Source of the DNA: Acidimicrobiales bacterium
GTDB taxonomy: Bacteria > Actinomycetota > Acidimicrobiia > Acidimicrobiales > SZUA-35
Assembly (NCBI GenBank): GCA_020629155.1
Contig: JAHDDW010000001.1
Coordinates: 284,454-348,453 of the forward strand
Direction of reading: 5' to 3'
DNA: 64,000 nucleotides
Positions 9,278 to 19,763 of this stretch are shown in pieces. The notes under the pieces were generated by a model, which saw nothing but the letters and a program-made list of their open reading frames with translations, was not told where the DNA came from and ran no database searches. Each line of letters starts with the position of its first letter. The stretch's first letter is position 1. The position numbers and the translations under genes are program-made.

Positions 9278-9904
9278 TTAAGATGACCTTCTAAAATGTG
9301 TTGAAAGCTGCTGTGCTAGCGCAAGCCGTGCACGACGAACCCGAGTTTTTGCAGTCGAAAGCGGCACGCCGAGTTGAGCAGCCACTTCTTCATAGGAGAG
9401 TCCTTGCTCTTCTCGAAGCAGCAACGCCTCTTGATAATCATCTTGCAGCAGCGCGATTTCTTGTGCAATCGCTGCTTGGTCGATGATCATCGACGATACA
9501 TGCGCTACAAAATGCTCGTCGTGTTCTTCAATAGGTTCAGCAGAAGCCCGCTTCGTGTGACGCTGCTCACTTCGTAGAAACTGTTTCGCCTCATTCTTCG
9601 CGACCGAATACAGCCACGTACGGAACTTTGACTCACCTCGAAATGAACCAATCTTATAGGCCACAGCGATAAGCACAGCACCTTCGGCAGCATCTACATC
9701 ATGATCTTTAAAAAGATATTCTCGCAACGCTGGCCTTGCTAAACCATAGTTTCGTATAGCGGCAGCCAGATAACCAGCCGCTTCAGAATCTCCAGCGGCT
9801 GCACTACGTGCTAACTGCTCCAGCAAAGCTTCCCGCTCAGCTGTAGAGGTAACTGCTTGCAACCGACGATTAGTCTGATGACTATTTTGCGCAGGGTCAG
9901 CCAT
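9278..9904 (-). CDS. ECF-like RNA polymerase sigma factor linked to a Ser/Thr kinase
   Basis: Sigma-70 family protein of about 208 residues from the ATG at 9904, which overlaps the kinase stop by 8 bp and so looks translationally coupled. Region 2 is visible as SFRGESKFRTWLYSVAKNEAK and region 4 as QEALLLREEQGLSYEEVAAQL plus the recognition helix STAKTRVRRARLAL. The usual acidic DAED motif of region 2.2 aligns with DVDA here. Loss of that motif is known in ECF groups that are activated by a partner kinase (ECF43, EcfP/PknT of Vibrio). An upstream start at 9955 would lie inside the kinase gene and is less likely. Confidence 0.8.
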   Translation of the reverse strand: MADPAQNSHQTNRRLQAVTSTAEREALLEQLARSAAAGDSEAAGYLAAAIRNYGLARPALREYLFKDHDVDAAEGAVLIAVAYKIGSFRGESKFRTWLYSVAKNEAKQFLRSEQRHTKRASAEPIEEHDEHFVAHVSSMIIDQAAIAQEIALLQDDYQEALLLREEQGLSYEEVAAQLGVPLSTAKTRVRRARLALAQQLSTHFRRSS

Positions 9905-11288
9905 TAGCAACCTTGATGGTATGGCGATCGCCTCGTTCATTTCCTTCAGCGTCAACGGCTATTAATGTTATAGAAATTTTTCCTTGCTCTGTTGGTGTTA
10001 AAGTGAGCTGCTCAGATTCACTGCGTTTTCCTTCAGCGTCTAACCAATAATGGCTAACGCCGCTACCTCTATCAGCAATTGATAGCGTCACGCTTTCTCC
10101 TATGGCAACCGACGTTGGGCCTGCGATTGCCGGGTCACCGTCAGAAGCAACCACTTTGATTTTTCGCTCCGTCGTTTTACCTTCTGCTGACAAAGAAAAC
10201 GTTAATGTTCCAGGCAAACGAGGCTTCACAACAAAACCTTCGTCTTCAATAATTTCGCCATTCCAATCGATCCACCGCACACTGGAATCTTCAGAAACAT
10301 CTGCCCGGTAGGTTACAGATTCGCCCACTTCGATGGTTCCCGGGCCTTCAATCCTTGAGGTGTCTCTCATTGCGTACAACGCACCAGCTACAACCAAAAT
10401 TGTTGCGCCAACTGCGACTCCAACCCAACGCCACCTTACAGACTTCTTAGGAACATGTTCGCTAGAAAAATTCGTTACATTCTTAACTGGCTGGTTTGCA
10501 ACACCATTCTTTGATACAGCCGCTAATGCATCAAGCCATTCTTCGATACTGCTATGGCGATCGTTACGGTCAGGTGACTGGCCACGTTGCAGCACGGCTT
10601 CGAGCGCTTTATTGTTATCAACAATCAGTGAATCTACGACGACACTAGCGGCGTAGATGTCAACACGAGCGTCAAGCGACGCACCTATCTGTCGCTGTTC
10701 TGGAGCCATAAACCGATCTGTACCGCCTGCTATACTCAGCTCAGTCGCAGATTCACTTCGTAGATCTTTCGCCATACCTAAATCGCCTAGTAACACTCTT
10801 TCTGTGGGTTCTAGCAGTGCGGACGAACGAGCCATCTGTTGATATTTAGCCGAGCGAAATAAAATATTTGATGGCTTTAAATCTCTATGAAGAAGTCCTT
10901 GTTCATGAAGCAGTGCAAGTGAAGACGCAATGCTTTCTACTAGCGGCATCGCTTCTTCAAGCGTCCAACGTTGCGTTTCAAGCCGATCGGCAAGTGTGCC
11001 TTTATCAGCATATGTCATCACGAAATAAGGCTGTCCTGTCACTGTTTCGTCTATATCGAAAACGTCAACAAAACCAGAAATTTCATATTTGCTCTGCAAC
11101 CGACGCAAAAGCACCGCTTCGTTACGAAACCTCTTTCGTACCTCTGGAACATGGCTCCAATTCTCAGCCAGAACCTTCACCGCTACTGTCGCTTCCAAAC
11201 GAGGGTCTACTGCTTTATAGACGCTCGCGAAACCGCCCACACCGATAAGTTCTTCACTTTCATAACGACCAATGCGTTGAAGAGACAC
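9897..11288 (-). CDS. Transmembrane Ser/Thr protein kinase with extracellular Ig/PKD-like domains
   Basis: 463 residues from a GTG at 11288. The N-terminal kinase domain is canonical: glycine loop GVGGFASVY, VAVKVL lysine, catalytic HRDLKPSNILF, DLG in LLGDLGMAKD, and APEQ. A membrane helix lies at about 283-306 (WVGVAVGATILVVAGALYAM). The outside part carries two beta-sandwich repeats, each opening with a similar phrase (GPGTIEVGESVTY; GPTSVAIGESVTL). It is co-transcribed with, and overlaps, the sigma factor gene, so its likely output is phosphorylation of that sigma factor. The external ligand is unknown. Confidence 0.88.
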   Translation of the reverse strand: MSLQRIGRYESEELIGVGGFASVYKAVDPRLEATVAVKVLAENWSHVPEVRKRFRNEAVLLRRLQSKYEISGFVDVFDIDETVTGQPYFVMTYADKGTLADRLETQRWTLEEAMPLVESIASSLALLHEQGLLHRDLKPSNILFRSAKYQQMARSSALLEPTERVLLGDLGMAKDLRSESATELSIAGGTDRFMAPEQRQIGASLDARVDIYAASVVVDSLIVDNNKALEAVLQRGQSPDRNDRHSSIEEWLDALAAVSKNGVANQPVKNVTNFSSEHVPKKSVRWRWVGVAVGATILVVAGALYAMRDTSRIEGPGTIEVGESVTYRADVSEDSSVRWIDWNGEIIEDEGFVVKPRLPGTLTFSLSAEGKTTERKIKVVASDGDPAIAGPTSVAIGESVTLSIADRGSGVSHYWLDAEGKRSESEQLTLTPTEQGKISITLIAVDAEGNERGDRHTIKVANG

Positions 11289-11393
11289 TATGTAAGTATG
11301 CCATAACAGACATGGCTCTAGTCACTAGCAGAGCAAGACCTTGAACCAATACGAAGAATCACCAGAAAGTGACTTATGACCTCTGCTAAACGC

Positions 11394-11425
11394 AAACAGC
11401 CGACCTGCAAGCAGATCGGCTGTTT
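11394..11425 (-). terminator. Probable terminator after groEL
   Basis: AAACAGCCGACCT (11394-11406) and AGATCGGCTGTTT (11413-11425) form a 13-bp stem with one wobble pair and a 6-base loop. It lies 26 bp past the groEL stop. The T-run is better on the plus strand than on the minus strand, so it may act in both directions. Confidence 0.6.
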
Positions 11426-11450
11426 TTACGTTTTTGAGCAAAGGCTCGGG

Positions 11451-13381
<1,931 letters not shown>

Positions 13382-13400
13382 GCATTCACTCCGTTTAGAA

Positions 13401-13427
13401 TTAGCACTCTCGATGGACGACTGCTAA
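13401..13427 (-). promoter_or_regulatory. CIRCE element (HrcA operator) upstream of groESL
   Basis: TTAGCACTC (13401-13409), nine bases, then GACTGCTAA (13419-13427). This matches the CIRCE consensus TTAGCACTC-N9-GAGTGCTAA except for one base in the second arm. Symmetry continues outward for a few bases (AGAA / TTCT). HrcA itself is not in this window. Confidence 0.92.
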
Positions 13428-13465
13428 TTCTAAACACAAATGAAACATAACGCAACCTTGAGGTC

Positions 13466-14707
13466 ATGTCTTTTCATCGCTTCACTACCGAACCACTTTG
13501 CACTACCTATTCGACGATTCACCAAAAGCGACTAAAAAGAAATCCCACCCAATACACTACTGAAAGTCCGTCGTCACTGTGCTGGGTTAAGAATTTGAAT
13601 TCTCATTTACAAACAAACCAACACGACGACGCCGAACAGCAAAGCTGCTTCCAGCTTCTTCTTACCGATGATTTCGTTGACGAGCTAGAAAACCAGATCA
13701 ATCGCGCCACATCAGAAATCTTCATACAGCTTATGACGTTCGACGGTGACGCATCTGGGCAGCGCATTGCCGACCTGCTACAACAAGCTATCAAACGAGG
13801 TGTCGATGTAAAGATTCTCATTGATTGCTTTGCGAAAAGATTTGTTAGTGACGTCCCCATCGATAGCCCCAAAGTTCGCGAAGAAGCCGAAGCCACTAAC
13901 AAAATGTATGAAGAGCTACGCAAGGCAGGTGCAGCGCTAAAGTTCACACGACCAAACGGACCTTTCAATATTTTTGCGCTGGCACGAAACCACAAGAAAA
14001 TTTTTATCGTCGATAACATTTGCTTTCTGGGAGGCATTAACGTCAGCGACCACAATTTCGCCTGGCACGATTTCAACATCAAAATAACAGACGCTGCCAT
14101 TTTAGCTGATCTTAAAAGAGACTTCCTTGCGACATTTGCAGGAGAGAAAAACTCAGTCCATACAACTATCATCACGAACAAAAAAATCGAACCTGTTTTC
14201 GACGCAATGCTCGCAGAAGCAACCGACAGCATTGTTCTTGCATCACCGTATGCCTTAGATATTGGTCTTGCTCGGGCTCTAGAAAAAGCTAGCGCTCCGA
14301 ACAAAAAACTTATCACAAACGAAAAAAGTAACTTCAAAATTTATAGAGCGATACAGCCATATCTTTCTCAACGGTTGCGAAAAGCAGGGTGTGAAATTTT
14401 TTCGTACGAAGTTTTCTCTCACGCTAAATTTCTTCTCGTTGATAAGAAAAAATTGCTTATAGGCTCCTCAAATTTTGGCCGCCATAGTCTTTGGTGCAAC
14501 GAAGAGATCTGCATTGGCATCGAAGATCAAGAACTTATCAACGCCGTCTATACTGAACTTATTTCAAAGGCACGACCATCGACTTCCACCCCTCCGACGT
14601 TACAACAACACTTCTATAGCAAAATGACTGCCTACCTCATGCATTTTGGGATAGCTTTCGCACGAAAAACCATTGCCAATTATGGCCCTTCCCTCTCCAA
14701 AAACTAA
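13466..14707 (+). CDS. Phospholipase D-family protein (cardiolipin synthase-like)
   Basis: About 413 residues with two HKD motifs: HKKIFIVD followed by GGINVSD, and HAKFLLVD followed by IGSSNFG. This double motif defines the phospholipase D/cardiolipin synthase superfamily, where the two His act on a phosphodiester. The first 60 residues are poorly conserved-looking and the true start may lie downstream. No clear membrane helices are seen, unlike classical cardiolipin synthases. The gene overlaps a VTT-type membrane protein gene by about 26 bp, which suggests a joint envelope-lipid role, but this is inference. It is divergent from groES with about 80 bp between. Confidence 0.8.
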   Translation: MSFHRFTTEPLCTTYSTIHQKRLKRNPTQYTTESPSSLCWVKNLNSHLQTNQHDDAEQQSCFQLLLTDDFVDELENQINRATSEIFIQLMTFDGDASGQRIADLLQQAIKRGVDVKILIDCFAKRFVSDVPIDSPKVREEAEATNKMYEELRKAGAALKFTRPNGPFNIFALARNHKKIFIVDNICFLGGINVSDHNFAWHDFNIKITDAAILADLKRDFLATFAGEKNSVHTTIITNKKIEPVFDAMLAEATDSIVLASPYALDIGLARALEKASAPNKKLITNEKSNFKIYRAIQPYLSQRLRKAGCEIFSYEVFSHAKFLLVDKKKLLIGSSNFGRHSLWCNEEICIGIEDQELINAVYTELISKARPSTSTPPTLQQHFYSKMTAYLMHFGIAFARKTIANYGPSLSKN

Positions 14708-15314
14708 ACGAACGATAGCAGAGCTTGTTGGGCTCACTTTTTTGATTGCTTCCTTGGCGTGTGGACTTTTTATTCTCGGACTGCAACTTTCGAACCCGTT
14801 GCTGAAGTTAGCAGGTTTTATGACGGGCGCTTCGACGTTTGTGCCAATGCCTGCAGATGCTTATATCTTGGCGACCGCCGCCAAAGAAAACGCACTTGCC
14901 GTAGCAATTGTCGCTGGCGGAGTGAACGCCATTGTCGTACTTTTTGAGGCAACGTGGATTCGCAAAGCAGCCTCGTTCAGCAAGTTCAAATTTCTTCATG
15001 ATTTCATTGGCACAAACGCTTTAATTCAACGCTTTCAAGAGCATTTCTTTCTTGGGCTTCTTTTAGGCGGTCTCAGCCCTTTGCCATTTGAGCCTTTCAG
15101 GTTTCTAGCGGCGCTTTCAAGCTATAATCGGTGGCGATATGCACTCGCTACATTCCTGGGGCGAGGCGGCAGATATTATTGCTTGGCACTTGCTGGATCG
15201 GCCATCAGCGACCTTGGTTATATAAATTATATTGTAGCTGCTAGTTTAGTCTTGTTTGCTGTTGGAGTCTTGCGCTCATCGATCAAAGCGAAACGTAAGA
15301 ACGCAGCTGAATAA
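14682..15314 (+). CDS. VTT-domain (SNARE-associated/DedA-like) membrane protein
   Basis: About 210 residues from the ATG at 14682 (a TTG at 14673 is the alternative). It has several hydrophobic helices and re-entrant-loop-like stretches: GASTFVPMPADAYILATA and GGLSPLPFEPFRFLAALS, followed by FLGRGGRYY, which match the YqaA-type VTT pattern. Members are membrane proteins linked to lipid flipping and membrane integrity. It starts inside the upstream phospholipase-D-family gene, pointing to co-translation. Confidence 0.72.
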   Translation: MALPSPKTKRTIAELVGLTFLIASLACGLFILGLQLSNPLLKLAGFMTGASTFVPMPADAYILATAAKENALAVAIVAGGVNAIVVLFEATWIRKAASFSKFKFLHDFIGTNALIQRFQEHFFLGLLLGGLSPLPFEPFRFLAALSSYNRWRYALATFLGRGGRYYCLALAGSAISDLGYINYIVAASLVLFAVGVLRSSIKAKRKNAAE

Positions 15315-15331
15315 TCCGTTACCCTGGCTAC

Positions 15332-16189
15332 ATGCCAGAGATGCCAGAAGTGCAAGCCCATGCGATGCGTGTCGATGATGCGATTGCGGGCAACCGCGTC
15401 AAAAAAATTGAACTGCTTAATTTTGCTGCGTTAAAAACGTTCGACCCGTCACCCACAGATTTCTATGGGAAATCGGTACTTTCCGTTACCCACAGAGCCA
15501 AATATTTTGTTTTCAGTTTCGATGATGAGCTTGTCTGCGTCATGCACCTCATGCAAGGTGGCCGTTTCCGTTTCGATAGCAAGCGCAACCCAAAACCTCG
15601 CAATGGTTTAATCCGATTTGTCTTTAGCAACGATGAGACAGGCGATGAACAAGCGTGGCTTCTCACCGAGGCTGGCAAAGAACGTAAAGCTGGCATCTGG
15701 CTGATGCGAGGCGACCCAAACCAACGTGAGCCTCTAAGCAAACTCGGCCCAGATGCAGGCAGCCTTACAGAAAAACAACTAGCTAAAATTCTATCGTCGC
15801 ATTCGAAACGGATTCACGGCGTGTTACGTGACCAAAAAGTTTTTGCAGGCATCGGCCGTCTTCTGGCAAACGAGATTTGCCATCGCGCAAAACTTTCACC
15901 TTTTGCAAACGCCGCCAAGCTGGATGCAAAACAAGTTCATGATCTTCATAAGGCTCTGCAAACAGTTCTAGCTGAATCTTTAAAACATGAAAAAACTTTA
16001 GACGATATTGGGAAAAGCATCGACAGGCCGTCTCTTGCACATAACCGCAGCGGCGAGCCATGCCTCTCCTGCGAAGCTGACGAGATAGCCACCGTTGCAT
16101 ATGTTCGCTACACAGTTTTTTATTGCCCGACATGTCAAACCAACGGCAAAAAACTACGCGATAACACAACAAGCAAGTTTCTTAAATAA
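15332..16189 (+). CDS. Fpg/Nei family DNA glycosylase
   Basis: 285 residues beginning MPEMPEVQ: the processed N-terminal Pro2 is the catalytic nucleophile and Glu3 the general acid. The helix-two-turn-helix region contains GIGRLLANEICHRAK. The C-terminus has the zinc finger, with Cys pairs in EPCLSCEAD and FYCPTCQ and the Arg of the DNA-binding loop in VRYTVFYC. Family members excise oxidised bases such as 8-oxoguanine or ring-opened purines. The exact substrate (Fpg or Nei type) is not decidable here. It follows the VTT gene by 17 bp. Confidence 0.88.
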   Translation: MPEMPEVQAHAMRVDDAIAGNRVKKIELLNFAALKTFDPSPTDFYGKSVLSVTHRAKYFVFSFDDELVCVMHLMQGGRFRFDSKRNPKPRNGLIRFVFSNDETGDEQAWLLTEAGKERKAGIWLMRGDPNQREPLSKLGPDAGSLTEKQLAKILSSHSKRIHGVLRDQKVFAGIGRLLANEICHRAKLSPFANAAKLDAKQVHDLHKALQTVLAESLKHEKTLDDIGKSIDRPSLAHNRSGEPCLSCEADEIATVAYVRYTVFYCPTCQTNGKKLRDNTTSKFLK

Positions 16190-16205
16190 TGGGTTACGCA
16201 AGTGG

Positions 16206-16520
16206 CTATTCAGTGAAGTCTTCCTGTAACCTGTTGACTTGGTCCATACGATCATGAAGAAGCGCCGCTATGCCGACTTCTCCAGACGATAAAATTTTCC
16301 AATACACAAAATGGTGTTCATACCTATTGTAGAAACCGTCTACGCCATAGTGGGCAGGAATCTTTTTCCAAACAATTTCTTTAGCCGCTATCTCTTGGAA
16401 AAAGTCGAACATCTCACGAATATATTTTTCTGCCTGTTCGCTCCCCCAAGTCCGTTCTGTGTAGTCATATATTTCACTAATCCGAAACGAAGCAGAGCGT
16501 GAAACCCTGAAATTAGTCAT
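16206..16520 (-). CDS. ParE/RelE-type toxin
   Basis: 104 residues matching the ParE fold pattern: FRVSRSASFRISEIYDYTERTW at the start, GSEQAEKYIREMFDFFQEIA, and the C-terminal strand GEVGIAALLHDRMD. ParE toxins inhibit gyrase; RelE types cut mRNA at the ribosome, and the sequence does not settle which. It overlaps the upstream antitoxin gene by 4 bp, the normal order for this type of pair. Confidence 0.8.
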   Translation of the reverse strand: MTNFRVSRSASFRISEIYDYTERTWGSEQAEKYIREMFDFFQEIAAKEIVWKKIPAHYGVDGFYNRYEHHFVYWKILSSGEVGIAALLHDRMDQVNRLQEDFTE

Positions 16521-16765
16521 AAACCAGATTTTTGATTGAGTATATCCTCAGCAGTAAGTTCTATATAGTCGCCATCAGAAGCGCTAAACGCTAGCTGCAA
16601 CTCAGCTTTAACCTTCTCAAAAGCTTTCCGCTGGAGATCCTCTCGATCTTTGCGAATCAGATCCCGAACATATTCACTAACATTTTCATACACAGACCCA
16701 TCATCTGAAAGCCGACTTTGCACATGGTCTCGAAGAGCTCCCCCAACACGAACATTTAGATTCAT
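16517..16765 (-). CDS. Ribbon-helix-helix-type antitoxin (ParD-like)
   Basis: About 82 residues from the ATG at 16765; the frame opens further up at a GTG (16804) but the first strand of the fold begins with MNLNVRVGGALRDHV. The segment YENVSEYVRDLIRKDRED is the typical ParD/CC2985-family helix, followed by a variable acidic C-terminus that would wrap the toxin. It lies directly upstream of, and overlaps, the ParE-type toxin. It likely represses its own promoter. Confidence 0.78.
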   Translation of the reverse strand: MNLNVRVGGALRDHVQSRLSDDGSVYENVSEYVRDLIRKDREDLQRKAFEKVKAELQLAFSASDGDYIELTAEDILNQKSGL

Positions 16766-16906
16766 AGAACCAGCCACAAAAATAAGTGTACGCACTCCAC
16801 ACACCCACTGTCAACAAAAACTGTAATATTTTCTACACGATTGGCTGGCAATAGAAGCCTTTTTATTGTCCACAGCTACAGCATCCTCCTGCTAGGCTAA
16901 AGGCTT

Positions 16907-18319
16907 ATGGCTAAGCAGAATATTCTTACTTCACCAGATGAAAACTTTCCACAATGGTACCAAGACGTGCTCAACAAGGCAGCGTTGGCAGAAGGTGGCC
17001 CTGTTCGCGGCACGATGGTTATTAAACCCTATGGGTATGGCATTTGGGAAGCAATTCAGGCTGACGTTGACGCTCGCATTAAAGCAACAGGTGCACGCAA
17101 TGTCTATATGCCCCTGTTTATCCCCGAGTCATATTTACAAAAAGAAGCTGAACACGTTGAAGGATTCAGCCCTGAGCTAGCGGTTGTTACCCATGCAGGG
17201 GGCAGTGAATTAGATGAACCTGTTGTGGTTCGTCCAACGTCGGAGACTATCTTTGGCGAATATATGGCCAAGTGGGTGCAAAGCCACCGCGACTTACCAC
17301 TGCTGCTTAATCAGTGGGCCAACGTTGTCCGCTGGGAGCTGCGTCCACGCACGTTCTTACGAACAACCGAATTTTTGTGGCAAGAAGGCCACACGGCACA
17401 CGCCACCCAACAAGACGCAGCTGACTACGCTGCACGCATTCTGCATGAGGTGTACGTGCCGCACATGGAGCAAATGCTTGCTGTGCCGATAACTGTTGGC
17501 ATCAAACCACCTTCGGAACGCTTTGCTGGCGCTATCAACACGATGGCGTGTGAAGCAATGATGTATGACGGCAAAGCCCTACAAATGGGAACAAGTCACG
17601 AACTTGGGCAAAACTTTGCTGAAGCGTTTGACATAACCTATCAGAGCAAAGAAGGTAAGCTTGAAACCTGCTGGACTGCCTCTTGGGGTGTTTCTACACG
17701 CATGGTCGGCGGCTTGATCATGGCACACGGCGACGAGAAAGGCTTGCGTTTGCCGCCGTCGATAGCGCCACACCAGGTTGTGATTCTTGTGATCCGTGAA
17801 GATGATGCTGTGACGCAAGCAGCACAAACCTTAGCGGCCGAGCTGGGCGACATGGGCATACGAGTTGAAATTGACGACAATGTTGACAAATCGTTTGGTC
17901 GTCGCGCCACTGACTGGGAAGTCAAAGGTGTTCCTATCCGCATTGAAGTGGGCCCTCGCGATCTTGAAAACGGCGAAGTTACGCTTGCCAGACGAGACAA
18001 TGCTACCAAACAGAGTGTCGCTGTTTCTGATGTTGCGAAACAAGTGCCAGACCTCCTAGATCAGATTCAGAGCACCCTTTTTGACCAGGCAGCAAAACGT
18101 ATGAAAGACCGTACACAAACTATTTCGACACTAGCTGAAGCTATTGAGGCTAGCCAAACTGGGTGGGCTAGGCTACCTTGGGATGTGCTCCAAGATGGCG
18201 GCGAAGAAGAACTGAAAGCTTCTTCGATCACGGTTCGGGCGCTTACGCGACAAGACGGCAGCGTCCCAGACAACGAAAAAGAGTCAGATCTAATCGCTAT
18301 CGTCGGACGTTCTTACTAA
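16907..18319 (+). CDS. proS: Prolyl-tRNA synthetase, short (archaeal/eukaryal-like) type
   Basis: 470 residues, the length of the ProS form that lacks the bacterial editing insertion. Class II motif 1 lies around GARNVYMPLFIPES; motif 2 contains LRPRTFLRTTEFLWQEGHTAHA; motif 3 is seen in WGVSTRMVGGLIMAHGD. The anticodon-binding domain follows (PHQVVILVIRED onward) and the protein ends in Tyr (IVGRSY), a feature of this type. It charges tRNA-Pro. Single gene with its own upstream region. Confidence 0.95.
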   Translation: MAKQNILTSPDENFPQWYQDVLNKAALAEGGPVRGTMVIKPYGYGIWEAIQADVDARIKATGARNVYMPLFIPESYLQKEAEHVEGFSPELAVVTHAGGSELDEPVVVRPTSETIFGEYMAKWVQSHRDLPLLLNQWANVVRWELRPRTFLRTTEFLWQEGHTAHATQQDAADYAARILHEVYVPHMEQMLAVPITVGIKPPSERFAGAINTMACEAMMYDGKALQMGTSHELGQNFAEAFDITYQSKEGKLETCWTASWGVSTRMVGGLIMAHGDEKGLRLPPSIAPHQVVILVIREDDAVTQAAQTLAAELGDMGIRVEIDDNVDKSFGRRATDWEVKGVPIRIEVGPRDLENGEVTLARRDNATKQSVAVSDVAKQVPDLLDQIQSTLFDQAAKRMKDRTQTISTLAEAIEASQTGWARLPWDVLQDGGEEELKASSITVRALTRQDGSVPDNEKESDLIAIVGRSY

Positions 18320-18412
18320 GAGGACTCACACGAACTGCTTTCTTGACAAGTTTTTATGCTGTCGTCTTTTGTTTGATGCAAACACAGAGAGCAAAAAGCT
18401 TATTTTGTTGAC

Positions 18413-18447
18413 CATACTCAGAAAATCAATTAGAATTTCTGAGTATG
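18413..18447 (+). promoter_or_regulatory. Inverted repeat spanning the start codon of the DUF4143 ATPase gene
   Basis: CATACTCAGAAA (18413-18424) and TTTCTGAGTATG (18436-18447) are perfect 12-bp arms around 11 bases. The last three bases of the right arm are the ATG of the downstream gene. This placement fits an operator bound by a self-regulating protein or an RNA hairpin that hides the start codon. Confidence 0.7.
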
Positions 18448-19605
18448 TACCAAAGAAAGTTGTCCACAAGCAAGAATACTAGTTTTTTTCTTTTTGGTGC
18501 TCGCGGCACGGGGAAAAGCACATTTCTCAAACATGAGTTTGACAGTCCTACAACTATGTGGATCGATTTACTAAAAAACAGTGAAGAAGAAGCCTTTTTA
18601 TTCGACCCGGACACGCTAACGAAGCGACTAGACGCTCTTGACACTACGCCTGAGTGGGTAGTAATCGACGAAATCCAAAAAGTTCCGAAACTTTTAGACA
18701 TTGTTCACTATGAGATTGAAAACAGGGGCATTAAATTTGCATTGGCTGGGTCAAGCGCCCGGAAAATAAGACGAGGTGGCGCTAACCTTCTTGCAGGTAG
18801 AGCACTAATGAACAACCTGTTTCCACTTACGCATCAAGAACTTGCTACAGACTTTAGTTTGGACGCTGCAATACATTGGGGCACTTTGCCAGGCCTGTAT
18901 CATCTTACTGATAAACAAGAAAAAATTGATTATTTAAATACCTATGTTAATTCGTATCTCAAGGAAGAGATATTCCAAGAACAGCTGGTTCGCAAAGTAA
19001 CCCCATTCCGCAAATTCTTCCGAATAGCGGCCCAAAGTAGTGGCAAAATAGTTAACTTTAACAACATTGCAGCTGATGTGGGAGTCGACTGGGCGACCGT
19101 ACGAACCTATTTCGAGATTCTTGAAGACACGCTACTTACCTTCACCTTGCCTGCTTTTCATAGATCTCTTCGAAAACAACAACTTAAATCTCCAAAGATA
19201 TATCTCTTTGACATTGGAGTTAAGAGGGCGTTAGATAAACAGCTCACCACCCAAGTGATCGATGGACGAGAGTTTGGGTTACTCTTTGAACATCTCATTA
19301 TTTTAGAAATTCACAGACTGAATAAATACCTGAAGAAAGATTATGAGCTTTCATATCTAATGACGCAAGGCGGTGCCGAAATCGACCTTGTAATTGAACG
19401 CCCTGGCCAGAAAACAGCGCTCGTAGAAATCAAATCAGCCAGGAAAGTAACAGCCACCAAAACAAAACACTTGCATTCTTTCATGAAAGATTATCCTGGC
19501 GAGTTCGAAGCTTTCTGTCTATGTAGAGAAGAGCACCCGAAGATGGATAATGGCATAGCCATAGTACCTTGGCAAACAGGAATCAAGAGACTCGGGCTAG
19601 AATAG
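18445..19605 (+). CDS. AAA ATPase with DUF4143 domain
   Basis: 386 residues. The N-terminal AAA_14-type ATPase has Walker A GARGTGKST and Walker B WVVIDEIQKVPKLLD, with sensor-like GSSARKIRRGGANLLAGR. The middle has a DNA-binding-like helical region (NNIAADVGVDWATVRTYFEIL) and the C-terminus a DUF4143/restriction-like fold: GGAEIDLVIERPG then ALVEIKSAR, which resembles a PD-(D/E)XK core. Such genes are often patchily distributed. Function is not established; links to mobile elements or defence have been suggested for the family. A perfect inverted repeat covers its start codon. Confidence 0.85.
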   Translation: MYQRKLSTSKNTSFFLFGARGTGKSTFLKHEFDSPTTMWIDLLKNSEEEAFLFDPDTLTKRLDALDTTPEWVVIDEIQKVPKLLDIVHYEIENRGIKFALAGSSARKIRRGGANLLAGRALMNNLFPLTHQELATDFSLDAAIHWGTLPGLYHLTDKQEKIDYLNTYVNSYLKEEIFQEQLVRKVTPFRKFFRIAAQSSGKIVNFNNIAADVGVDWATVRTYFEILEDTLLTFTLPAFHRSLRKQQLKSPKIYLFDIGVKRALDKQLTTQVIDGREFGLLFEHLIILEIHRLNKYLKKDYELSYLMTQGGAEIDLVIERPGQKTALVEIKSARKVTATKTKHLHSFMKDYPGEFEAFCLCREEHPKMDNGIAIVPWQTGIKRLGLE

Positions 19606-19763
19606 ACTGACTACTGACTGCTATTGTTGGCTTTTCTTAGCAAACTGTGTCTGTGATTTCATTCACTTCCCGCTTTATATAAGTAGTAGAGTTCAGTAGG
19701 ATTGCGATGCATCGCATGTTTTCTGACTAGACCATTCACCAGCTATCGCTGGTTCATTGCTAG

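Noticed and set aside
13603-14337. Minus-strand frame opposite the phospholipase-D-family gene
   Set aside because: The HKD motifs lie on the plus strand; the antisense product has none.
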